From Tachypleus tridentatus (Eukaryota; Arthropoda; Merostomata; Xiphosura; Limulidae): a stretch of 64,000 nucleotides of DNA. This document shows, piece by piece, positions 1 to 12,879 of this stretch (the first letter of the stretch is position 1; every line of letters starts with the position of its first letter). The DNA is taken from contig NC_134831.1 in assembly GCF_004210375.1 (NCBI RefSeq), positions 186,001 to 250,000 of the forward strand, given 5' to 3'. Made by a program: the position numbers and the translations under genes. The notes below the pieces were generated by a model that did not search any database, had not been told where the DNA came from, and was given only the letters and a program-made list of their open reading frames with translations.

Positions 1-1530
1 GGACGGTAGTTTAAAGGAATCTTGGGATCCTTCCAAGGGTAAGAGAAATGTTAGAAAATAGCCTGGCACCAGGCATCAGGAAAAACATTCTTCTGCCAAA
101 TCCAGTTAAAAACAATCAGAAGAATAGTAAGAGAAGCAGGAGATAGATAGAGCAGCATTTCATCGTGTACATCATCAGGTCCAACTGATGTACTGCCAGA
201 CCGATGAAGGAACATTCTGAGTTCCACCAGTGTAAAGCGACGATTATAGTCATAGAGACAATCAGCTCGAAAAGAAAGAGGTGATTCCTCTGCCCAAGTC
301 TTGATGGCTAAGAATGTGGAGGAAGAAGCAGAAGTGCTAGATAACTGGCAAAAGCTTTCACCTGGAGTATCGGCGATGCTCTGGGTGTCAGCTACTTCCT
401 GGCCATCAGAGAGCAAGATCGAGAGGGGGACAGAATTATATTGCTCAGTGACCTTTAAAATCTTGTTTCATATGACTTTGGAACTGTTGGTAGAAGATAT
501 GCTGGTTGTGAACTTAATCCAAGATTGCTTCTGGGATTAAGTCTCAATCAACTAGAACATGCACAGATCTGCTGGAAAGTGATGTGGTTTGAGAGAGTGG
601 GATACCTACAGAAAGTATCCCAGGCCCGTTTTTGAGCCTTCCGTGCCATGTGGCAGGCAGGATTCCACCACGAAGGAGGATATCATGGAAAAATGTTTAT
701 GTTTTAGGAATACACTGAACAGCTACTTGTATAATACAGTCAGTCACTGTTGCCACACAGTCATCTATTGATCGCTTACAGACGATGGCAGGATCAAGTT
801 CTGCGAGAGCAGTGAGAGAGGACCAGTTTGCATGATCCAGCTTCCACTGGGGCATACAGGTTGGGTGGCATCAACCACAGCCAGTCTCTCTCAAAATTAT
901 AGGAAAATGATCACTGCCTCATGGATTATTGTCAACCTTCCAAGAAAAATGGGAGAGTAATGAAGGGGAGCAAATTGAGAGATCAATAGCAGTAAAGGAC
1001 TGACTAAATGCAGGAAAATAAGTAAAAAACCAGTATTGAAAAGAAAAAGGTTGTGATCAGACAGCATACACTGCAAGGAGTGACCCTTACCATCAATATC
1101 AGCACTTCCCCAGAGGGTAGGATGTCCATTAAAGTCACCCAGGATTAAAAAGGGAGATAGTAACTGTTCAATGAGAGAATCAAGGACTGATTGATCATAG
1201 GTCTCTCCAGGTGACAGGTAGAGAGAACAAACAGTGATGGTATGATCCAAGGAAACACGCACGGCTACAGCCTCCAAGGGTGTGTCGAGTGGCAAAGACA
1301 GGGTGGGCACATGCTGATCAACCAACAGTGCCACCCCTCCATGCACTTGTTCATCACACAGCCTGTCATTTCTGTACAAGGAAAACTGTCAAAAGGTGAC
1401 TGTATCAGCAGGTTTCAGAAATGTTTCCTGTAAGGAAAAACATACAGATGGTAGGAAGCAATCACTGTTTTGATGCCATCCAAATTAGAACGTAAACCTT
1501 GACAGTTCCATTGTATCAAGGTGGCCATTT
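1..1530 (-). pseudogene. LINE ORF2 remnant, copy A: endonuclease and RT N-terminus
   Basis: The APE-type endonuclease begins near 1530 with an IQWNCQGL-like start, has a frame break, and continues at 1379-1000 with GGVALLVDQ and ILGDFNGHPTLWGS. The Asp and Asn of GDFN, part of the metal/DNA-cleavage site of this family, are present. Between about 900 and 420 there are remnants in several frames. At 416-51 the RT N-terminal region appears with SGSTSVGPDDVHDEM and the downstream FNWIWQKNVFPDAW block. The rest of RT and any RNase H lie left of the window. This copy keeps the endonuclease that copy B has lost. Confidence 0.75.
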
Positions 1531-1604
1531 TTATTTATGTGTAGACAAACTGGATGGAGAACCCTTCTGTTTATGATCACATCTTTTTTCTTTACTGTCT
1601 TTAT

Positions 1605-3205
1605 TCAAGGAAAGTCTATTGACCTCCACGAATCCTGCCCTGGGTCGGTCAATTGGGAAGGTCTTTGCTGTTGGAAGAGGATTCCAGTGAATAAGGACGT
1701 GAATGAATGATTGTTGTGCATCTTGGGGAGGGAGAAGAAGATGTATCCAAGGAAATGCCTGTACCTAGAACCAAAGGATGTGAATCTTGGGGTTTGTTGG
1801 AATGTAAGTATGGGACAGAGATGGTGTTGAAGTTGATTCATCAACTGTTTTAACCATAAAGGTCAAAAGACTTTTCATTTGTTTTCAGAACAATTCTTTT
1901 GGAAGCAGAGAGAGATCCGTCTGCACTTCCACTGTAGTAGCGGAATGAAGTGCAGAGGTATACATCCGAGATGAAGTGGTGAACATCAACTATCAAGCCT
2001 CAGGATAAGTAATGTTATGAATAATTTCAAATGCTGCACCTCTTTTTCTTCCAACCATTTAGAGCAAGAACTAAAGTCGGATGGGTGAGAGCCATTACAA
2101 CTGATGCAATGAGGGTCCATTTCACACTCATAGGTATCATGGTCCTTTCCACTGCAATGAGCACAAGTCAACAAACCACAATGTGACGTCTTTGACTGAC
2201 TAAACATCTAACACTGGAAACACCAGAGAGGGTTTCGAATGTATGGCCATACCCTGCAATTGGGATAACCTGACTTGATGGTGGCAGGTGGATGCAGTGA
2301 TGTAAATGTTAAGATGAGGACATTGGTCAGCCTCATAATTCCATCTTTGTGAGTGGAGATATGCCTCACTGCAGGTTTCTCGACTCAAAGAGTTTCAGCG
2401 AGAATTTCCGACTCTGAGATGTTCTTTAAATCCTTCTTAACAATAACTCCTCCTGATGAATTCAAAGTAGCATGAGGTGTAACCTCAACAGGTATATCCT
2501 CAATTGCCTTTGAATGCAACAGGAGTTCACCGTGTTGAGATGTGAATGTTTCCATCAATATGTCACCAGATCGAAGCTGGAAAGCCAGCAAATCCCTCTA
2601 GTCCCTTCTGAACAAGAAAGGGGGCATTTGCCCTGAAGGTTTGTCTAAAAGAAAATGTAGGATTAGAAAATGTGGTACAACAAGTGTTACAGATGTTAAA
2701 AATTGCTGCTTAGAATCTTCAAGACTTGGTCATTCACCTATGGACTGTTTTTTCATGATTTAACTTTTTATTTGGACGATCCATAATAAAAAAGAAATAT
2801 TTCAGTGCCCACTGACCCCACCCACCATGGAGCCCTACAAGGGGATGCACAACAATATCAAGCAAGAACACTGTTACAATGCCAAGGTTTTGTGAGCACT
2901 ACACCCAAACACCAGCATCAGATATAATGTCCACAACACCTGTTGAGAACATTCAACACTGGTACTTCATTGGCCCTAGCCCAAGTGGACCAAGACTGCC
3001 CATCTACAGAAATTCAAGGCCAAAGTGGTGTGTTACAGCTGAACCCATCAACCACCAGGATCCTCTCCTCCCCTTCATGGGTTGCCATATGCAGCAAACA
3101 CATAGGTGGATGTTTAGATCCAAGAGGAAGTAAGCTGAAATAACAGAACCTTCCTTGGGAGTTCCCTTCACCACGTACAGGAATACACACCAAGAAGGTA
3201 GCCTG
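1605..3205 (-). pseudogene. LINE ORF1 (gag-like) remnant, copy A
   Basis: Broken gag-like frame. In minus-strand order there is a low-complexity N-terminal part (about 3205-2880), a segment with TLNSSGGVIV followed by KDLKNISESEIL (about 2591-2390), a basic segment (2388-2205), then a zinc knuckle of CX2CX4HX4C form (CAHCSGKDHDTYEC, near 2170-2125). The knuckle is followed by a second Cys cluster and a KEVQHLK motif (near 2030) that is typical of arthropod I/Jockey gag proteins. Such proteins bind the element's RNA and form the RNP. At least three frame breaks separate the segments, so it cannot be translated as one protein. The family assignment rests on motif recognition, not on a search. 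Confidence 0.75.
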
Positions 3206-6093
3206 ACAAATCCTGTGTTGATATATTAAGAAACATGTATTACTACTATAAACCATTTTCACAAAATCTTAGATCCTCTTTCAACATACAGCCTGGTACA
3301 ATTAATCCCTAAGCCACACTTAGTCCAGTAAAACATGAAGCAATTTGACTTATTATTAGACTTATGATGATTTAACAGAAACACATATTACTATAACAGA
3401 AAGTCTTCACATAATAATCATAATCAAATGAGTACTAATACAATGATAACTAATGTCAAATTTCATAAAAACATTAGGCAATTTAAAATTATTTTTTTCC
3501 TTCTATTTCACATGCAAATGAAATGGTTACTGGACAACAAGACAACCAGAAAGTACTCCATGATTGCTATATAACATTTGGAATTTTATTCTTGCATATG
3601 TTTTCTTAATAGCTGGATCCAATTCATATATTATAGTTTATTTATATGAAACAACCCAATAAGCACTTGTATAATTGCAAAAATCTTACTGAAATTTCCT
3701 CAATAAATAAAACATTAAAAGAAATTGTCTGTACAGTAGCTTATAACACAAAAAATTAGTTACAATATGTGTTAACTATACTAAGTAACATGTTTTAAGA
3801 TACAATTTTACAATATGTTGAAATATACCAAATCACTGTTATTTTCTGTTTATCAGTCACACACAGAAAAATACATCACTATACATTAACCTGTTGTACA
3901 AGTTCATGGCCAATCATACATGTAACTAAATATACACAATATCCAACACTAATTGAATACACCAAGTTCTCAATTACTGAACAAACTTTAACTCTAAACA
4001 ATGATTTTCATCCTACTACAATTTGAGAAAAGTTTGTTTGTCCTTTTAACTTCCCCTAGACTGTCAATCATGGTTTAATCAACTGGGAATGATTTGTTGT
4101 ATCAAGAGGTAATTCTACCCTTAAAATGCACAAAGCTCCAATGCTGGCTAAATATAGATAAGTCAGTGGGGGTGGCCACTAGAGGTACTAATGAGATGTC
4201 ACCACTTTCCTTTTAGTTACATGGAGTACATACATATAGTCTCTATAGTTTCAATCATTACTAATATATTTAGGATATAAAATAAACAACAGTTACATTC
4301 ATAACTTATAAAACATTAATTCTACAACTGTATTTTGTTTTCAAAACCCAACAATCATTTGAGGATGTCCTTTTCACATACTGTTTATACAAGATATCAA
4401 AGTCCACAGATATATTTCATCACACTTACTGCTTTCCAATTAAAAATAAAAAACAAAAAGTGATAAAATTTTATTTAAATAATAAACTCCAGTAGGTCTC
4501 AGTTACTTCATTCTTATGCACTTTCAGCCTTTATATTTCCAGCATTATACTTTAAGGAAAAAAACAAAAAAACCTTGTACTATGCATTGCACAGGTACAT
4601 ATGCTACTGTTTATAATATACCCTTGTTTAAAGGTATTTTGCAAAGTCACTCAATTATTAATGTTCACAAACGTTCTGTAACTACTGTCATAAACTTCAT
4701 GTGGTGCATCACACACCCTCTAGCAAACATTTAAATTAAAACAATGAAAATATATCTTGCAACATTATTGTATTATCCAGGTTATGAAGGTTTAAGATTT
4801 TCTTGAGGTTATAATGTTAATTGCATTACATAAATAACATGCTTGAAATAAATCAAATGTGCAAAAGGAAACCAATTAAGATGAAAGACAAACTTTTTTG
4901 TAAATAATTATAACAGCAGAATATCAAACACTTCACCTGATGAAGCTGTTCTCAAAAATAATATATATTGATAACTCATGTTTTTGTTCACAAAACCTGG
5001 TGAAAACAAGCACTACTGATGCTGAAACGACAACCACTGTTTGATGAATAAGCATCTTCTATTTATTCAGATTTTTAAATGTTGAGTATCATAAAAAATA
5101 ATCATTCAATAGCACCTTTTACCTACAATTACACATGTAAAAGTAATTATCAATAACTAACATAAAATCCATTAAAAATTAAGAAACCAAAATTATTCCA
5201 TATAAAATTAGCAATACACAAGGGTATTTCTCCCACCCAGGAAAAATGCTGTATGTCCTTAAATCCAGTACACAACCGAGCAAACATGCTACATACTAGT
5301 GCTTCTGAATAAAAACATATGACCATTTGATTAGATACACACCTTCTTCTAAGGAAAAGTTATTTTCTTTGTTATAGATAATTGGCATATTCAGTCTGTG
5401 TTAACAAAAGCTTTTACATAACAATTCCCAAGCATAGATTTGTGTTAATTTTTTTACTCATTTTTTTTACAGGTGTTGATAAGGTGCAAATGAACTTCCA
5501 TGTCTTTGATCACAGGTAGGCTTTCCTATTCAAATCCTCTCTACCTTGACTTCATAATAATGTGGATGATGTTGTGTCACATACATAACACCATGTCTGA
5601 TATAGTCTTGGGAACTCCCCCCTTGACAAGCTTTAACATAGCTACAAAAAGTGCTGAAATTTATGTGCTATTTACACCTATCTTAGTAATTAACTTTAAC
5701 TAAAATGAGAACGAACTATCAAAAAGAAAGTATTATAACAAAAGAGTGGAATTAGACTGGTGTAACTCACGAAATTCAGAAAAATCGAGCATGACCAACT
5801 AACTGAGTATTTGTCACCTGGTTTTAATATATGTTAATAACTTTCATCTCAAAATAGAGAAGCATAAATAATTATATCTCAACCAATCATCATATCTGTT
5901 ACATCTGCTGCTGTAGAGGCCTTTCCTACAATTCCAGGACTCTTCAGACCAACTGGAACATGACAAACACAGTAGTTGTTAAACTATTTGTAGTAGCCAA
6001 TTGCAAGACAACCACCAAGGTGTGAACTGGATTGTATCAGTTAACTTTTTGTCTAATCTATTTTATCTATATTGCAACACATCAGAATGTGTG

Positions 6094-6124
<31 letters not shown>

Positions 6125-9004
6125 TAACAAGTTATAGAATGATTATTATATGTAAATAAACTGATGTAACAAACTACTAACTGAAATGATGAGGGCCATG
6201 GCTCCAAATTATGACTAAAAATATTTTTAATAACCAATTCTTTGGGATTATGCACCAACCAAAAGACTTGCAAGAATAACATCAAGTAGAGCTATGATTT
6301 TTTCAATTCTCCATCTTCAGTGTATCCATATATCATGCTGTCAGTGCTGACCATAAAGGTCAACTCATTTCTTTCAGCCTACAAGGGATGATCTGATTGA
6401 TTTCAACAGAAAACAAACTTGCTCTAACATGTCAATCTACTTATGCAGCAGAAGTGAACGTGAATAGAAAGTACTGGTTGTGTAGCTATACAGTATAACT
6501 ATAGTGCAGATGAATTAAACAACAAAAAAATTGAAAAGTAAAATAATAATAATATAAATTCAACAAAAACATTGAGAAAATGGACAGTGCAAAAAAAAGC
6601 AAAGCCACTAATATGTTTATAACCTTTGTTTTGTTTGTTTTTCAGACAAAACTGCACAAATTTTTAATCATCAACCATGTAAACATTATTATACCTTCAT
6701 ACCTTACCTGTACATTCCAGTTTCTGCACAAGTCTTTGAGGTACAATACAAACTATTTGCTATTACATCTGTAACAGATTTACTGTTATACAATTCTTTT
6801 AATATCTATATTTGTTTCTATATTGTTTTTTTGTGTGCATGCAACATATATTGTTGGATTTGTATTGCACAAGACCCATCTGTCCTCTAAGTTCATAGAA
6901 GATTCTCAAGAGCAAGAATCAACAATATGTGGTTTACGAAATTATCAGTATGTCTTAGAACATTGTTGAATGTTCAAGAATCTTGGGTGATTTGTATAAA
7001 AGCTAGTTGAGAAACAGCAAAATAATGTAACTGTTTGTTAGCTACAGTCAGTATGCTGTAAGCCTCAGAAGTTATAACTATTATTAATGCTTATTAATCA
7101 GAAAATTACAGACTTTGATCAGGTTTTTGGTAAATTTTGAACATCATGAACCATTCAACTAAAAAAAATTAACTCTGAATATTAGTAATTCTACAAAGTC
7201 ACTAAATATATTCATCAGTAAAAAGTTACCTTGCAAGTGGTGTTAAGCCAGCCAAAAAAAAAAAAGACAGTTATCTAGCTGAAGCAAGGTGTAATAAACA
7301 TCAACTTAACATTAATCTGCTCACTGTGAACCACTGACAAAATATTCAGCTCTAGACTAGACCAGAAAGAAGACTCAGTGTAGCTGGTAAGTTTGTAAAA
7401 CTCTTATAATAAAGCAATATTTGTAATAACCATTATTATAGATTGTACTGTTTGTATATTAAAATATATTTGTGCTAAGAAAGAAAACTGTGTATATCAA
7501 TCTTGTTAGTAGATATCATAAATCTGATACATATCAAAATTCAGTTAACTTCTAAATTAAAATTTCTATTTGAAATCATAATACGTAATGTATGTAATAT
7601 AATAAATCAGAGACTCATCCAAAGTAATCTATAATGTGTAACATGTCCACATGTGTCAAGACCAATGCACATTCTTGCTGATTCCACATAAATTTATTAG
7701 ACAGGAAAAATACACAAGACTGACCCATTGATGAACAGCACTCCACCACCATATCATATTAACACACTTTTTGCAGAGTATGCATACATTTTTCCAAGTA
7801 ATATTCTAAGCATCTTTTGTACAAAAACAGCTTAAATGTTTTGAAAGGCTGAATAAAAGCTGTCATTACACTGAAAAATAAAAACGTTCTTTTTCAGGAA
7901 TAGATATCTAGGAATTTTAAATAAAAAGTTGTTTTAAAAACCAAAGCATACTTCAGAATATCTGAAAATACTTCTTATAACAAGTTTTTGTTTGTTTTTC
8001 TCAAAACAGCACAATTTAATATCGAAGCTAATGTAGTTAGAAAGGGTGCTGACAATTTTATCATTCTGTAATACAAGTAAAATATTATCCAATATACTAT
8101 ACAGAAAAATATAATACTTGTTTCATTATACCTACGTGACATTTAACTTTAAAATTACACTTACAAGAACTATATTTTATATAACTTGCTCAAATGGCAA
8201 TCAACAACTGAATTTAACTATTAAAATGGTAAGGCCAAGGAGCTTAGGCGAAAACTTTCCTGAAGCTCCACAGGCTTAGCTGAATAAGTTTACATTAAAT
8301 CTGCCAGCCGATATAACAATAAAGCTGAAAGCCTCCAAGACTCAAGTTTTAAAAACAGACGTGGCATAACTGTGTCACGTAATCATGGAAACAGAATTTA
8401 TGCGGAAAACAGTCTTGAATACATCTTCATAGTTCCAAGAAGAATGATACGTTTTATAATACCTTTATTGGATCAGTTTGAAATTGTCAGCAGTCATTTT
8501 TTTGACGATCATTCATGTACGTGGTAATGCCGATCTACGACTTAAAATATAGAACACGTTGAATTGTGTTGTCCCGATGTCAAAGTTTAAGCAAATTAAC
8601 TCGTATATTATACATTACTCCATATCATATCAGTGATGGGTTTTTCTTTTTCTTTTCTAGAAAGCTACCCTATACCTTAATTAAATAAACCCAAATCCAA
8701 TGGTGGAGTTCTTCAAAAAAACATTTCCCCATTCCTTTAAAATAATGATCAAGTAAACGTTTCTAAATATGAAACAAGAAGGATATACATTCATTAAGGT
8801 TTAAAATTAAAAGCAAACTTATTCCTCGCAATATTTTTATATGTCATGCGAACATGAAAAGTAGAAGCTATCGGTAACTGTTTATTCAGCGAAAAAGGTA
8901 TATTTTATCATCATGGATAAAAATCCATACGGAGAAAAACAGTAGATGAACAGAGCACTGATCCACTGATAACATTTGGATTCATGATAAATAAAATCAA
9001 AGAT
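3206..9004. other. AT-rich stretch without recognised gene
   Basis: I find no coding exon of a known family here. Open frames are short, AT-rich and not bordered by convincing splice sites. The stretch holds a TA microsatellite at 6094-6116, a segment at 4145-4217 that recurs inverted at 17228-17292, and a hammerhead-like CTGGTGA...GAAAC motif at 4997-5028. It may be the intron or far 3' side of the minus-strand RhoGAP gene whose first exon is at 27953-28011, but nothing here shows that directly. Confidence 0.5.
6094..6116. repeat. (TA)n microsatellite
   Basis: Uninterrupted TA run flanked by GTGTG on the left and GTATGTAT on the right. Confidence 0.95.
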
Positions 9005-9110
9005 TGTGTGTGTGTGTGTGTTTTAAAACAAAGCTATATTGGTTTATCTGACAAGACCACCGCGTGGAATCGAGACCCAGATTTTAACGTTTTAAGTTCT
9101 TAAACTTACA
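9005..9110 (-). mobile_element. tRNA-derived SINE, family 2, minus strand
   Basis: Begins with a (TG)n run at 9005-9021. Read on the minus strand it shows the remnant tRNA-like head, a degraded B box (GTCTCGATTCC) and a body ending in (CA)n. It aligns by eye to the better copies at 29003-29115 and 29205-29320. The head is poorly preserved, so this is an old copy. Confidence 0.6.
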
Positions 9111-11257
9111 CCAATCTCATTAAGGAGTTGCAGATGTGTCTTAAAACTACACAAAATTCATTTGGCAAAACATTCAATTATTGCAAAAACACAATGTAAA
9201 ACTAAGCTTCCGTACCACTTCAATGCTCTTATAGTTGGGGGTTCACGATAAATATTTTTTGCCTATAAAATTTATTTTTAAAAAAAATCGCTGCTTCTCG
9301 ATTTGGTTCTACTCGCACGAGGATACTGATGTCATTACTCTATACCAAACTAGCGCAAGACCGTTGAAACAATCCAATGGTAATATCCTTAAAAATAATG
9401 AAGAATATATATTTAATCTGTAGTCATCCCAATTCTCTTGAATCATAGCTTATATGCAATACAATTGTTTAGCAGTCCGTTTATATGGGTCTTTTGACAT
9501 TACAAGTGTTATTTCAATAAGGAAAAATATATTGCGTTTATTATAAGCAAAAAAAGGCATTCTGCAATAAATTGTTGACAAAAATATTTTATGTTCGATG
9601 CAATGAGTGCATCAGCACAAGAGATCTTAGGTCCTCTCAGCCGACGCGGGAATTTTTTTCCACTGGATGTCATAGTTCCTTGTCATTTTACTGACGACAA
9701 AAATGACTTACTGAAATGAGTGCTTTCTGATAGTTATTAGTTTTATAAGAAATGTCAGAGGAAACATATTCAAATCAATTCATTCGACATGATACAATAA
9801 AATCATGCATGTTTATAATACTGATAGAAAAAAATGAAAACATAAAATACACCTGACAATAAATATATATATTTAAACGTACTTTTATTTTTTATGTACA
9901 TTTTTCCTTTAGTGTTCATGTTTCAACCAGATGACTGAGGAATTCCCATTTTCTTTCATAAATTCCTCAAAAAAATAAATACTTTTATTCTTAAATTTTT
10001 CCTCAGGTTGACCAATCAGCACATACGAAGACTGACGGATCGGTATGAAACTTTACGAATTGCAAACAAAATAATAATTTTGCTGTAATGTACTCTTGAA
10101 GAATTTTGATATTTTTGTTCTATGTTTAACTGTTCTGGAAATGCGAAGCCTGACGGACAAATATTTACTTAATATATTTAGATAGATACTAAAATACTAA
10201 TGTTTGAGAAGCGTAAAATAAACAAAAGGACCAAAATATAAATTGTGTTACAAACTGTAAACTCACATAAAGACAGCTGTAACAATATGATGCAAAGTAA
10301 GAGGTTTATGAAAATTTACAAATCATGGATGCCATTCATTTATTGGTTTAACAGAGAAGGATCATTGCTAGTTTTGTCTATGACATCTTTACTGGGATTT
10401 GTGGCTATGTATGTAAAAACTTGTCTAGAATGGTATTTAGGTATTTTAATCTTGATGAATACTGCCTAAACAACCTATCAAAGAATATTTTAAACTTATG
10501 TGCACAAAGGGAATATCTCCTTATGCAAAAATATAATTTAAGAATGCATTTTTGTTTGTGATTACACAGACCTGTAAACTTAAACTTTATAAAAGTTTTT
10601 TTTTTATGTTAATAAAGAATTTTCCATAGTTCAGCTACGCAGCTTTCGAAAATTATACTCTGTTTTTTCTATCTTGTAATAAATTTTTACAAATCGAGAG
10701 AAAAACAACACTCTTCGTTAGATCAAATTTCCCACAAACAGAAAATGTTTCGGCATTTACACAGCCTCTTGTTGCCCCAACGTTAAGTAAAAATACTGAA
10801 AGGAAAAAATAATTTCAAAGTGGACGCACAAACAAATGCTATCAAGAAATGACACGTCACGTAGCTTGTTATATACTAGCGGTACGGTGTGTTTCTCGTA
10901 GGTTTTAGAAAAATCGATAAATCTCGTGTCGCGATTGGTCAAGAGAAATCTATAGCTAGTGGTTTTAAACGTTTTTAGCATAACAAAATGTGACCCGATT
11001 TCACTGAAATGATTTAGTTATGTAAAAGTACATATGACGTTTGTTGCAAAATTTGTACGTGATAAAGAAAAATGGTTATTTTCAGATATATCGTACAGGA
11101 ATTACTGTAGAACATAAAAAATTAATACAAGAAAAAATCGAAGGTTTGTTATTTATAGTACTTCATACATTAAAGGTAAAATACGACGAAAAAATAGTTA
11201 ACAGTGCGTGTAGTGAAAAAGTATGAGTAAACGATGTGTACAAAAAAAGAATCCCTC
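9111..11257. other. AT-rich stretch without recognised gene
   Basis: No known exon or repeat was identified. A 74-codon plus-strand frame at 10245-10469 is hydrophobic in its second half, but it has no relatives I recognise and no splice context, so I do not annotate it as a gene. Confidence 0.4.
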
Positions 11258-11489
11258 AAATGGTTGGTTGGTTGATTTAATGTTTTATGGCACAAAGCAG
11301 CTAGGCTATCTGAGCCAAAAATCTGGTAAAAAGGTAACATTAAAGTAAATTTTGTAAAATTCATAAAAGGAAATTAAGGTAAAACAAAACAAAGTTTAAA
11401 AAACATAAATAGCATAAAATCAATGTTTACATATACAATGTTAAGAGAGAAACTACAGTAATGCAAGTCGTAAAAGGCTTTCTGTAGCG

Positions 11490-11775
11490 TGACTGTAATA
11501 ATCATAACTCACCAGGAAGACTAACAGGTAAGTACTAAAACCACCGTCAGTCACCTAAAGTTGGCCTATCCAGTCCTGGTTCTAAGTTATACAACGTTAT
11601 AGTCATTTTCAAAAAGTAAAGTAATAAAAGAGTTTTAAAAGACGTGAAGCAAAATTTTAATAATAACTCGCCAGGATGACTAATGGGTAGTTCAAACAGC
11701 AGCGTTAGTCACCTGAAGTTCGCCTTTCCAATCCTGGTTTCGAATTATTTAACGTTACGGCCATTTTCCAATTTC
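11490..11775 (-). repeat. Two diverged tandem units of ~159 bp in the LINE 3' UTR
   Basis: ACTCACCAGGAAGACTAA (11507) and ACTCGCCAGGATGACTAA (11666) start two alignable stretches. Both continue through a GTCAGTCACCT / GTTAGTCACCT block, a TCCAGTCCTGG / TCCAATCCTGG block and an ACGTTA box. The offset is 159 bp. They lie between the RNase H region and the 3' tail and so are most simply a UTR duplication. Confidence 0.75.
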
Positions 11776-11929
11776 AAATCGAACTAGATGGACTGTGATT
11801 CTTAAAAGGGAACCACATTAAAAAAGGTTTAATGTATAATTTAAAAAAACTTAAAACATTACCAAGGTGAACAGTGTCACCATCACCAATAACGCTGTCG
11901 TTGAGACTCATGACGACAGCAAGAAATTA

Positions 11930-12695
11930 AAATGTGGCTTATTGTGATCTGTGTTACACAGACAACACACTGATCCATCAGTTCCAGATAAAACAAAAAG
12001 ATGAGTTAAAAAACTGTGACCAATTCGTAGTCCAGTTAGAACTTCCTCTTTCCGATCCTTACGGAAGCAAGACGTTCAAAGTCCATCATAGGGTTTTATT
12101 TGGAAATGCTTGTTTTCGCGTTGCTCACTTTAAGTCGACTGCCAGCTGGCACGGAGCAGAGCCTTCAATACAGGACCATAGTCCATGTATGGAACAGGTA
12201 CAGCGGTGATAGTGCCAGAGCAGACAGATTCAGCTGCGGTGTCGGCGAGCACGTTCCCGCGAATACCAAAGTGGCCCGGTATCCAGTAAAACTGGGTAGA
12301 AGTAGATGTTAAAGAGAAATGAGCCAGTCGGTTTGAATATTGGCGAGAACAGGGTATGAACCAACGTGAAGCGATTCCAGGGCCAGTAGAGAACTAAGCA
12401 AGTCAGTATAAATAGTGCAGTTTGAGTACTGCTTAGCTTCTATGTGATCCAGGGTAAGAGAAATGGTGTATAGTTCAGCAGTGAACACAGAAGCTGTAGA
12501 GGGGATTTTCCGCGCAACCACCGAACTGCAACAAACCATGCCAGAGCCAACAGAGTCACCTGATTTTGAACCATACGTATGAATAGGAATAGAAAGATGG
12601 TTCGAAAGATGTTCAGCTAAGTAAGGAAAAGACAACCCCAGATGGGATTCCTTCGTAAGGAACAAAGTTTCGAAGCACATAGTTGCAAACGGCAA
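11930..12695 (-). pseudogene. LINE RNase H domain remnant, copy B
   Basis: Minus-strand frame from 12695 to 12309, continuing with shifts to about 11930. Type I RNase H signatures are visible: HTYGSKSGDSVGSG (where the family has TDGSKS, so the first catalytic Asp is Tyr here), FTAELYTI with the Glu, IYTDLLSSLLALES with the second Asp, and WIPGHFGIRGNVLADTAA with the last Asp. In functional elements this domain removes RNA from the RNA/DNA hybrid during reverse transcription. The loss of the first Asp and the frame breaks mean it is inactive. Confidence 0.8.
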
Positions 12696-12879
12696 ATGTG
12701 CACAGAAGGTTCATGAGACTATGTATAAGCTCTAAACTGGGGAAGTGCAGAAAGAACCAGTGCAGAGCTAAGTCCTTGATGATGAATAGGGTCTAGCATC
12801 TTTAAGGCCAAGGGTCTGGCGGAGGTATAGACCAGTGATCCATAGTCAAGTTTCAATCAACTAAGAACACGATACATCT

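Larger units (their letters stand above)
1..3205 (-). mobile_element. I/Jockey-superfamily LINE, copy A (runs off the left edge)
   Basis: Remnant of a non-LTR retrotransposon read on the minus strand: gag-like ORF1 at high coordinates, then endonuclease, then the start of reverse transcriptase, which continues beyond base 1. The right (5') limit is placed where similarity to copy B stops, at about 3205 here and 17085 there, just past a shared CCACGTACAG stretch. The two copies are clearly related along their length but carry many substitutions and indels, so both are old. All frames are broken by stops or shifts, and I see no intact ORF. The combination of a zinc-knuckle gag, an APE-type endonuclease, RT and (in copy B) RNase H fits I-like elements. 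The exact clade is inference. Confidence 0.85.

Noticed and set aside
10245-10469. 74-codon plus-strand frame with hydrophobic stretch
   Set aside because: No recognisable homology, no splice or promoter context, AT-rich surroundings; compatible with chance.
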